Part shown: in pieces, positions 10,104-17,927 of the stretch
Layout of the letters: each line of letters starts with the position of its first letter
How positions within the stretch are numbered: position 1 is the stretch's first letter
Assembly: GCA_022448455.1 (NCBI GenBank)
Contig: JAKUUR010000004.1
Coordinates: 29,608-93,607 of the forward strand
DNA length: 64,000 nucleotides
Origin: Candidatus Thioglobus autotrophicus
Lineage (GTDB): Bacteria; Pseudomonadota; Gammaproteobacteria; PS1; Pseudothioglobaceae
Reading direction: 5' to 3'
Position numbers and translations under genes: made by a program
The notes under the pieces: model-generated
Seen by the model: only the letters and a program-made list of their open reading frames with translations
Databases searched by the model: none
Told to the model about the DNA's origin: nothing

Positions 10104-11402
10104 ATGATTGAAGAATTAATTTTCCCCGCCGGTTTGCGACTTTTTCACCGATGGCAAGAGGGCGATCCACAAGCCTCAAATCGATTAAAGGAAATATTTG
10201 ATAAAACCATTGATGGAGAATATGACGAGATCTTTGCGCTTAAACCTTCTCCAAACTCTGTTCAGGCTTCTGCTTCAATAAATTTATTTGTATTGGCTGT
10301 TTTGACAAGGTTTTACGGTCTTAATTCTGCAGAAGCCTATAAAGGAGATGCGAAACGTTACGTTCGGGTTTCACTTATGATTCGTAAGTTGCTTGGTCTG
10401 CCAAAGTTATATCTCGAGTGGCCGGTGTATGCATTTACTGCTGAAGCTCTTGGAGCAGTAATGATGTATCCTGTTGGAGCTCCTCCAGGAACTGATCCTG
10501 GCATCCCATTAATTAATAAAGATAATTGGCAAGACTTAAAAGCGCTAGAAATGGACAGTGAAATTCCCAAACTGTTTGATGAGATGTTAGAGTTTTATCA
10601 GGGTTTAACAGGGCTCGAACCTGTTTTGCACTTAACAGCGCCCTATAGCTTGGCGGCAGATATTTACGGGCAGTCAGAATTGGCAACAGCCCTAAATGAT
10701 GAACCTGATCATGTCAATGTATTGCTTGATCATTTGGTTGATAATGTATTGATGCCATGGGCAGATCATTTTTTTGAAAAATTTCCAAATGGTTGGCTAG
10801 AGTTGTCAGATGCTTCAGGCTCACCTTTTTTTATTGGTCCTGAAAATTGCAAAAATACAGCGATTCGTTCAATACTTAGATTAAAAAATGAAAATTCTTG
10901 GGGATCTCGAGTTTATGATGCCAACTATAGAGGTGACTACGTTACTCAAGCAAAAAAAACAAGTCGTTTATCAAGAAGAAGAAAAACAACTCAAAAGTCC
11001 TCCTCTAAAGAGCTTAGTTTTTCTGAATTATTTGCAGTAAAGCAGGCCGTTTGCACTGATTACGTTATGCGTCTTCATGACGACAGGATGCCTCTTAAAT
11101 TATACCAAGAACAAGCAATTAAGCACAATGTTCCATTATTTATAGGCATTGGTGCATCCCAAATTGATTGTAATTCCATTGCTGATATAAGTGCTACCAA
11201 AGAAGAAATAAAGCAGCTTTCACTGGAGTATGTGGAATCCATAAAAAAAGTTGCCCAAGTGATTAAAAAAAATGGGCACAAGTTACGTAAACCTCCCTGG
11301 CCGGGAGCAGTTTACTTCGAGGATGTTAGTGCTAATAGTAGCATGGAAATAATTGAAACCATTATAAGCACAGTGCTGAAAAAGGGCGCACTTAAAGGAT
11401 AA
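10104..11402 (+). CDS. uroporphyrinogen decarboxylase-superfamily protein (UroD/MtaA-like), substrate unknown
   Basis: UroD-like fold signatures (GAVMMYPVGAPPGTDPGIPLI, EPVLHLTAPYSLAADIYG, FPNGWLELSDASGSPFFIGPENC); carries a basic low-complexity insertion RLSRRRKTTQKSSSKELS. Confidence 0.55.
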   Translation: MIEELIFPAGLRLFHRWQEGDPQASNRLKEIFDKTIDGEYDEIFALKPSPNSVQASASINLFVLAVLTRFYGLNSAEAYKGDAKRYVRVSLMIRKLLGLPKLYLEWPVYAFTAEALGAVMMYPVGAPPGTDPGIPLINKDNWQDLKALEMDSEIPKLFDEMLEFYQGLTGLEPVLHLTAPYSLAADIYGQSELATALNDEPDHVNVLLDHLVDNVLMPWADHFFEKFPNGWLELSDASGSPFFIGPENCKNTAIRSILRLKNENSWGSRVYDANYRGDYVTQAKKTSRLSRRRKTTQKSSSKELSFSELFAVKQAVCTDYVMRLHDDRMPLKLYQEQAIKHNVPLFIGIGASQIDCNSIADISATKEEIKQLSLEYVESIKKVAQVIKKNGHKLRKPPWPGAVYFEDVSANSSMEIIETIISTVLKKGALKG

Positions 11403-11518
11403 GATTAAGTCCGTATACAACAAACCTTGAGGTATATATAATATGCCAGGGTATTATTTACTATATGTACCGTAAGAAATATTAAGTAATTATTCTCAAT
11501 AATGGACTTAATCAAAAA

Positions 11519-11989
11519 ATGAACAACAATAAATTATTAATAATAAATGGCCCTGGACTCTCAGATTTAAGTAACCTCAATGAGATGGGTTATGGCCATC
11601 TAACATTGGACATGGTTCGAAAAAAATGTGCAGAAACTTGTGAAATTTTTGGCATTAAAATGGATTTTCGCCAAACTGATGATGAGACTGAGCTATCTCG
11701 TTTTTTAATAGAGGGTATTGAAGATTTTGATGCTTTAATAATTAACCCAGTTGGATATTCTCATGCGCCATCTATAGACTTTGCTATTTATAGTTCTGCA
11801 ATTAAAATGATCACTCAACAAAACAAGCCAGTTATTGAAGTGCATATTTCAAATATTTTTCAACAAGATGTTGAAAATACTAAGCCAATACAAGTTCCAG
11901 GAGGCGAAGTGGGTTTTGTAAGTGGGCTTGGCATTCATAGCTATGATCTTGCTATTAGGGCAGTTAACAAGAAACTTAGTAAAAATTAG
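11519..11989 (+). CDS. divergent type II 3-dehydroquinase-like protein (AroQ fold, catalytic residues partly lost)
   Basis: LLIINGPGLSDLSNLNEMGYGHLTLD, INPVGYSHAPSIDFAIYSS, VIEVHISNIFQQD, GFVSGLGIHSYDLAI; aligns along its length with the next ORF but lacks TREP Arg and ExFRH Arg residues. Confidence 0.7.
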   Translation: MNNNKLLIINGPGLSDLSNLNEMGYGHLTLDMVRKKCAETCEIFGIKMDFRQTDDETELSRFLIEGIEDFDALIINPVGYSHAPSIDFAIYSSAIKMITQQNKPVIEVHISNIFQQDVENTKPIQVPGGEVGFVSGLGIHSYDLAIRAVNKKLSKN

Positions 11990-12460
11990 ATGAATATATA
12001 CGTTATAAATGGTCCAAACATAAATCTTCTTGGCACTCGTGAGCCAGAAATTTATGGCAAGGAGACATTAAAAAGTATTTCAAAAAAATGCATAAAGCAG
12101 GGCTTGAGAGATGGGCATGATGTTAAATTTATGCAGTCTAATTACGAAGGAGAGATAGTAGGATGGATTCAGAATGCAATTATAGAAAAAGTAGATGCAA
12201 TTGTTATCAATGCTGCTGCTTATACCCACACATCGATAGCAATTCATGACGCATTGAAATCATACTCTGGTTTCAAAATAGAACTTCATATTTCGAACCC
12301 ACATTTGCGTGAAACTTTTAGACATGTTTCGTATATTTCTTCAGTGGTGGATGCTATTGTTGCTGGACTTGGTGCTGACGGCTATAGTCACGTGATCGAA
12401 TTATTGGCGGATCTACAAAAGCACTATAAGCAAAAAAATAAAAGCCTCAATACTTTCTAA
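11990..12460 (+). CDS. aroQ: type II 3-dehydroquinate dehydratase family protein
   Basis: VINGPNINLLGTREPEIYG, QSNYEGEIVGWIQ, INAAAYTHTSIAIHDAL, IELHISNPHLRETFRHVSYIS, GLGADGY. Confidence 0.85.
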   Translation: MNIYVINGPNINLLGTREPEIYGKETLKSISKKCIKQGLRDGHDVKFMQSNYEGEIVGWIQNAIIEKVDAIVINAAAYTHTSIAIHDALKSYSGFKIELHISNPHLRETFRHVSYISSVVDAIVAGLGADGYSHVIELLADLQKHYKQKNKSLNTF

Positions 12461-12464
12461 GAAA

Positions 12465-13367
12465 TTATCTCGTATTCGTAAATAACTCTCTACGCATCAT
12501 ATCAATGTGGTCTGTATGAACGCCACAGCAACCACCGATAAAATTTATACCACGCTTTTTCCAATTAGAAGAATATGCGCAATATTCATCTGCTGAAATT
12601 ACGTTATTGAATGTCCAGTCACCGTCTATCGAAGTTCCAGAATGTGCATAGACGCCGATATGGCCGTCCCACTTATTCTGAAGGATATCTAAGCATTGAT
12701 CAACATATTCAACCTCTGTGTGCATTATGTTTATTACATCTGGGTTGTATGATTTCAGCTCATGAATGGTGTCTTCTAGGCTATCTTTATCTAGCAAACA
12801 CATTTTTTGGGATTGGTCAGGCTCACAACTAAGTCCTACCCAAATAGGTAGTCCAGAAGCTTGAGCGGCTTTCAGTGTTGTCATCATCTGCTCTATGTCA
12901 ACCATCATTTCAAGCATTATTAAATCTGCACCCGCGTCTGCCATAATTTTAGCTTGTTGAGTAATCGAAGAATTTAGTTCACCTAAAGAAGGCTTGTTAT
13001 CAGTCCAGGTCCAGTAGGAAATGCCCCCAGCAACCAGAACATTGTCTTTATTCAAGTGCTCTCTTGCTTCGACAGCGAGTTTTACACCGCGTTCATTCAA
13101 AGCTTTAAAGTTATGATCTAGCTCGGCATCAGATAGAGCATGCTTATTCGTTGAAAAAGTGTTACTAATTACAATCTCAGCTCCTAGATTAATATATTCT
13201 TGATGAACTTGCCTTACAATGTCAGGATGGCTTAGGGCAGCTCCACCATTCCAAGCATTTTTGAGTTGAGGTACTCCTCTACGTTCAACTTCTGTGCCGG
13301 TTGCGCCATCTATTAGAATGCACTCTCCATCCTTAACTCTTTTCATTAAACTACTGTATCTGTCCAT
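12465..13367 (-). CDS. homocysteine S-methyltransferase family protein (BHMT-like)
   Basis: LIDGATGTEVERRGVP, SNTFSTNKHAL, Zn-ligand motif FIGGCCGVHTDHI. Confidence 0.85.
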   Translation of the reverse strand: MDRYSSLMKRVKDGECILIDGATGTEVERRGVPQLKNAWNGGAALSHPDIVRQVHQEYINLGAEIVISNTFSTNKHALSDAELDHNFKALNERGVKLAVEAREHLNKDNVLVAGGISYWTWTDNKPSLGELNSSITQQAKIMADAGADLIMLEMMVDIEQMMTTLKAAQASGLPIWVGLSCEPDQSQKMCLLDKDSLEDTIHELKSYNPDVINIMHTEVEYVDQCLDILQNKWDGHIGVYAHSGTSIDGDWTFNNVISADEYCAYSSNWKKRGINFIGGCCGVHTDHIDMMRRELFTNTR

Positions 13368-13392
13368 AAATTTCTCCTTTTATGCAATTGAA

Positions 13393-13566
13393 TTAAAGAA
13401 GAATAGGGTAAGCCTGTCGAATTGAATTGTCAATCTCACTAGTTAAATAATTTGGGTGATGTTCAAGTAAAACAACATCACTCCAACCTTCCTGAGTCAG
13501 GTGATAAAGAGTAGAAAGACCCCCAATTCCACCACCAATGACGACGACCCTAGTTCGCGATTTCAT
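13393..13566 (-). pseudogene. N-terminal remnant of a dimethylglycine/sarcosine dehydrogenase-like FAD oxidoreductase
   Basis: From internal ATG: MKSRTRVVVIGGGIGGLSTLYHLTQEGWSDVVLLEHHPNYLTS then stops after 57 aa; FAD GxGxxG motif intact, rest missing. Confidence 0.7.
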
Positions 13567-13776
13567 ATACGGAATTATATAGATACAAATTAATGCAGCA
13601 AGGAAAATAGAAATCCTCTTGCAGGGGGGGTAGTGGAGGAGGCACAATGAAAATCTTCATCAAGTCGCATTACCCTTGGAACTCAGAGATTAATACCCCC
13701 TTAGCCGATGCCTGACTGTCTTCGTTCTGCTAGAAAGTAACTAACAAGCCCTTTTTTTTCAAGCTATATTATTACT

Positions 13777-14529
13777 CTAAGCACTCTGACTAAATATATT
13801 TTCTGCCAGCACAAAATCTTCTTGGGTGTCAATTTCAGTCCATTTGAGTCCTGAAATATCCAAAGCATAAAATGGAACAAAGTTGGCAATTAACCTCTCA
13901 TACGCACCTTCGTAATATTCTTGATGATTTTGCTCGTCCTGCATCATTATTGCTAACTCTGTGAACAAAAGTTTTGCAGTTTCGCCACCAATTTTTTCAA
14001 TCCCTATGGATTCACCGATGGCATCTTTAGGATTAACTGTTTTACTGGCCTTGATAACTCTGTTTTGCTTATCAGTAATGACTTTCATTGCTTCAGCATC
14101 AAGATTAATGTTTTTATCAAGACATAAACAATTTTCATATTCGCATTCAATAAGTTTCGTCAGGATCTTTTTATCAAATACCACATCCGCATCAAACTTG
14201 ATAAAAGTTGAATCTTGAATCCAATCCCTGGTTAACATCAGAGAATACCCAGTATTCGTTTCAAAGTATCTTTCGTTGGTGACAAAATGGGCGTCTAAAT
14301 CCGGAAACTGTTTGTTTACATAATCCTTTATTTTTTCTTGTAAATAGCCAACCACAAAAACAACTTCGTTGATTCCACAACTCTGAATATGAGAAATCAT
14401 CATTTCCAGAATTGTATTACCACCTATCTCCAACAGACTTTTGGGACAATTATCGGTCAACGGCCTGATTCTTGAGCCGACTCCTGCTGCTAGAATGACT
14501 GCCTTAATTTTGCTGCTTTTATTTTTCAT
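13777..14529 (-). CDS. sugar-phosphate/phosphonate-type NTP nucleotidyltransferase (PntC N-domain/LicC-like)
   Basis: KAVILAAGVGSRIRPLTDNCPKSLLEIGG, FIKFDADVVFD. Confidence 0.82.
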   Translation of the reverse strand: MKNKSSKIKAVILAAGVGSRIRPLTDNCPKSLLEIGGNTILEMMISHIQSCGINEVVFVVGYLQEKIKDYVNKQFPDLDAHFVTNERYFETNTGYSLMLTRDWIQDSTFIKFDADVVFDKKILTKLIECEYENCLCLDKNINLDAEAMKVITDKQNRVIKASKTVNPKDAIGESIGIEKIGGETAKLLFTELAIMMQDEQNHQEYYEGAYERLIANFVPFYALDISGLKWTEIDTQEDFVLAENIFSQSA

Positions 14530-14531
14530 AT

Positions 14532-15092
14532 TTATAAACCAAACCTTTCCTTAATTATTTCGGCCACCCTCTCTGCGTTTAATTCTGTGTTATTAATCTT
14601 TAAATGGTTTTTGTTACGAAATTCACCTACATACGAGTTTAGGATATGCTCTCGATCTGTTTCTAACAATTCTTTTTCAGAGGCGTCAAAATCAATTTTT
14701 GATGGTTTGTATCGCAATCGGTTGGGCGATATGTTGCGCTTAAGCCTTTCCTCGGCACTGGCCTCAAGCTCCACATAACAGACTGTGGCCTGTGCCCGTT
14801 CAAATATGTTCACTATGGTATTGATAAAATAAGTATCATTACTTGAATCCAACTTCCAAACATAAGTAAAAATCAGCCCGTCCAAATCGCTTTTAGCCAC
14901 CTCTTCAAACATCTTAATTCGAAATTCAGTTACCAATTTTTTAAAACTTGGAGATTTCATATCGAAGTATGGCAAAATCACTTCGATCGTCATATGATTA
15001 TGAAATAATTTTAAATCGGTTATTTTCTCCAACTCCTGACCAACTGTCATTTTTCCAACAGCCAAAGGACCAAATATGACAACAAAGTTCAT
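14532..15092 (-). CDS. P-loop small-molecule kinase-like protein
   Basis: Degenerate Walker A IFGPLAVGKMTVGQEL; LID-like ERLKRNISPNRLRYKPSKID; located within the operon. Confidence 0.65.
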   Translation of the reverse strand: MNFVVIFGPLAVGKMTVGQELEKITDLKLFHNHMTIEVILPYFDMKSPSFKKLVTEFRIKMFEEVAKSDLDGLIFTYVWKLDSSNDTYFINTIVNIFERAQATVCYVELEASAEERLKRNISPNRLRYKPSKIDFDASEKELLETDREHILNSYVGEFRNKNHLKINNTELNAERVAEIIKERFGL

Positions 15093-15118
15093 ATTTACTT
15101 TTCCTCCTTCATAGATAA

Positions 15119-15895
15119 TTATTTTTCAAAAGAGATTTTTCGGTTGTGCTCTATCTGCCGTCCTCGCTGCATTCCACGAGCAAGACCGTAAAAAAGTTGA
15201 CTGACAGCGAACACCCAAAGCATCGGCACCAGTGCATCAAGTATCAAAGCCAGCGATAGCATAAAGATAAAAACGCCTTCGTTGAAGGCAATAATTTTCC
15301 GCTGTTCGTTAAAAAACCATCGTAAGTTTGCCAAAACGCCAAAGCCGAGACCTGCAGCATCTTCTTTTTTTGCGCCAGAATCTTGTATAGCAAGTTTTTC
15401 CAAGAAGCTACTATCTTGTGACATTTTTGTATAAATAGTGACGTATTTTACGTAGCCCCTCAGGGAGTAAAAAGCAACACCAGTAAACGCCAAAAGTACT
15501 GGTATGACGTCATTAGTCTGACTGTAAGCGGCGTATCCTACCGCTCCAAACCATAGGGTAACCTGGATCTGGTCGCTCAACTTGTCATAAAAACCACCTG
15601 ATAACGAGGTTGCTTTTCGATAACGCGCCATTTGCCCATCCATGCAATCAAAAACATGACTCAAATGGATAAGCACTGCGGCACTGACAAAATTTTCACT
15701 GCCGCCAATTACAATAAGTAGCGACGCTATGATTGCAGTAATAAAAGAAATGAGCGTGATCAAGTTCGGCGTTAACCATTTAATATCGACAACGAGATAA
15801 TTAAGCGCAATAGCCAGAGGTGATGTGACAAAAGAAGACCACCATTCGTCATCTTTTGTTTTCGTCGCCCATAAGCGAGTCAGTTTTTCATTCAA
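15119..15895 (-). CDS. CDP-alcohol phosphatidyltransferase family protein (PntP-like candidate)
   Basis: Perfect CDP-AP motif DCMDGQMARYRKATSLSGGFYDKLSDQ (D-x2-DG-x2-AR-x8-G-x3-D-x3-D); multi-TM. Confidence 0.88.
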   Translation of the reverse strand: MNEKLTRLWATKTKDDEWWSSFVTSPLAIALNYLVVDIKWLTPNLITLISFITAIIASLLIVIGGSENFVSAAVLIHLSHVFDCMDGQMARYRKATSLSGGFYDKLSDQIQVTLWFGAVGYAAYSQTNDVIPVLLAFTGVAFYSLRGYVKYVTIYTKMSQDSSFLEKLAIQDSGAKKEDAAGLGFGVLANLRWFFNEQRKIIAFNEGVFIFMLSLALILDALVPMLWVFAVSQLFYGLARGMQRGRQIEHNRKISFEK

Positions 15896-17118
15896 AGTCT
15901 CTCTTCCGATATCAGAAGATCGGCACTGATTTTTTCAATTTCAGGAATGAGTTTCGGGATTTGACTGCTGGTTCCAACAATACGTGTTTTCCTAACCAGT
16001 TCAACACTGGGTAATATTTTTCCAATTGGCTCAAAACTAACCAATACCTGCTCCAGAGAATCCAAAAAATATTGGATATCAGTAAAAGACAATTCCCCTA
16101 TATTTCCAACCTGAAAAACACGATTCTTAAAGCAACCTTTTCCCTCGTAGATAATAATGGATTTTTCGCGCAATTTATGCCGCAAAACACCAACATCGAT
16201 ATGCGATGGAGTATAAACAGTGGTTAATACCGAGCACATGTCTTTCTGATTAATTACAAACTTAAGCCCCATACTCAGCATACCTTGTCTTAACATATTG
16301 GCCTTGTCTCTCAGATCGGCATAGCGATTTACAACACCTTCGTTGAGTATATTGGATAGCGCTTGCTCTAGAGCATAGAACAAGTGTACCGCTGGTGTAT
16401 TCGGTGTCTGCGAAAAAGTTCTTATAAAATCATAAAATTTATACAAATTTAGATACATCGATTTAATGGCAAGAGTCTTTAATTTCTCAAACTCTTGAGT
16501 TTGACCAACCACAAAAGACAATCCAGGATAAGAGCCGATTGCCTTTGAACTCGAACTTGAGCAAAATGCAATGTGGCATTTTTCCAGATCAATTACTTCT
16601 GCGCCTGCGCTGCTTACACAGTCGACAATAAATATCGCACCATGTGATTTTGCAAGTTTGCCGATTTCTTCCAAAGGATTTAACATGCCAGAACTGGTTT
16701 CATGGTGAACCATGGCAATGACATCAATCTTCTGTATCTGCAAAAAATCTTCAATTTTTTTCAGGCTCAGTTTTTCTCCCCAGTTAAATTCCAGTAAAAA
16801 AGTATTTTCATTATGAATCTTAGATATGTTGTGTAGTCTTTCGCCAAACTCGCCATTAGACAGAATAAGAATATTCTTCCTTTCAACAACTGAAGACAAC
16901 ATTGATTCATTGGCGGCAGTTCCCGAGCCGGTAATGACTACCGCTCGATAATCCGCTGTATTCTTTATCTCGAAGAGTGTGAGTAATTTATTCTCAATAC
17001 TTTGTAACAAATAATCAAAATCGATTTCACGATGACAAATATCTTGTTTACAAATAGCCTCTCGTACATTCTGAGCCACATTGACTGGGCCCGGTGTAAA
17101 TAACAAATGTTGATTCAC
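15892..17118 (-). CDS. class V PLP aminotransferase, 2-aminoethylphosphonate--pyruvate transaminase-like (PhnW/PntC C-domain)
   Basis: LLFTPGPVNVAQNVREAI, VITGSGTAANE, VHHETSSGMLNPLEEIG, PLP-Lys SSSSSKAIGSYPGLSFVVG, FQVGNIGELS; 4-nt overlap with downstream CDP-AP gene. Confidence 0.78.
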   Translation of the reverse strand: MNQHLLFTPGPVNVAQNVREAICKQDICHREIDFDYLLQSIENKLLTLFEIKNTADYRAVVITGSGTAANESMLSSVVERKNILILSNGEFGERLHNISKIHNENTFLLEFNWGEKLSLKKIEDFLQIQKIDVIAMVHHETSSGMLNPLEEIGKLAKSHGAIFIVDCVSSAGAEVIDLEKCHIAFCSSSSSKAIGSYPGLSFVVGQTQEFEKLKTLAIKSMYLNLYKFYDFIRTFSQTPNTPAVHLFYALEQALSNILNEGVVNRYADLRDKANMLRQGMLSMGLKFVINQKDMCSVLTTVYTPSHIDVGVLRHKLREKSIIIYEGKGCFKNRVFQVGNIGELSFTDIQYFLDSLEQVLVSFEPIGKILPSVELVRKTRIVGTSSQIPKLIPEIEKISADLLISEERL

Positions 17119-17123
17119 TTTTT

Positions 17124-17400
17124 TTAGTTACTCCTAATATTATTCCGCATCCCTATCATTAGTGATGCGTCAGCCACTTTCATTAATAAATGAACTGTCA
17201 TCAGGAAACCCTCCGCTGTTCTTCTAGGATATCGGCTAATAACTTCATGACTTGCATTTGAACGGTCACATCCAAAGCCTACAGTTGGCTCGTCAGAGAG
17301 CAGCAGCTTCACCGATAAATACAACTGTACGGTTGCTTATCTCGGTCTTGTGCTAATGCAGACAAAAGCCAACAGTGTATTTTAGCACATTTGCTTTGTC
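17124..17400 (-). pseudogene. decayed ATP-binding subunit of an oligopeptide/dipeptide-type ABC transporter
   Basis: Two reverse-strand frames give consecutive hallmarks: LYLSVKLLLSDEPTV then (+1 frameshift) ALDVTVQMQVMKLLADILEEQ; then MTVHLLMKVAD resembling the ITHDLGVVAD segment. Composite DEPT-ALDVTVQ is the Opp/Dpp ATPase Walker B/D-loop. Confidence 0.65.
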
Positions 17401-17895
17401 AACACTACACTAGAGCGAATAGTCGTCTTGGTAACGAACATCGCAGATAACTAATGTGGAAAAGTGATTGCGCTCTTCATCTGCGGGGATACTGGTATAG
17501 ATGTTGGGGTATTATTGCACTAATGTTGGACGAAGAAGACCAAAGTAGCACTATTCAGACACATATTAATGCAACAATTTTTTGAGGATGCTTTAGTAGG
17601 GGGGGTGAGTGGTGGAGGGACAGACCATCGAAGAGTAAGATATAACCCTTACCGATAAAGGATAGTCAACTTAATTAAAAGAATTATATACACAATAATA
17701 TACACAATAAAAAGTGGTAGCTCATTAGATACATAGTATATATTTATTAATTTTACTAGGAAAATCAATGACTTATAAGAACATTAGTTTCCTGTTGATA
17801 AAGATTAGATAAATATCCACCCTCCTTCGCATATTTATTTAGACTTTGACCCCCCAGGGGGAGGCTCATTGCTCTTGGCTATGTATTAATATAAC

Positions 17896-17927
17896 CTCCC
17901 TCACACATCAAACGAAATTTGGACTTT
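17896..17927 (+). repeat. 32-bp direct repeat copy 1 (ctccctcacacatcaaacgaaatttggacttt)
   Basis: 31/32 identical to 20799-20830. Confidence 0.9.

Noticed and set aside
13777-17118. Calling the module a complete phosphonate biosynthesis cluster
   Set aside because: No PEP mutase or phosphonopyruvate decarboxylase is present in the window, so only a partial, headgroup-type role is proposed
17610-17617. tggtggag shared with the ssrA 3' end, possible att duplication
   Set aside because: Only 8 bp identical and the sequence then diverges; too short to support an integration scar
17686-17710. Two-unit atatacacaata tandem
   Set aside because: Only two copies of a low-complexity AT sequence; not reported as a separate feature
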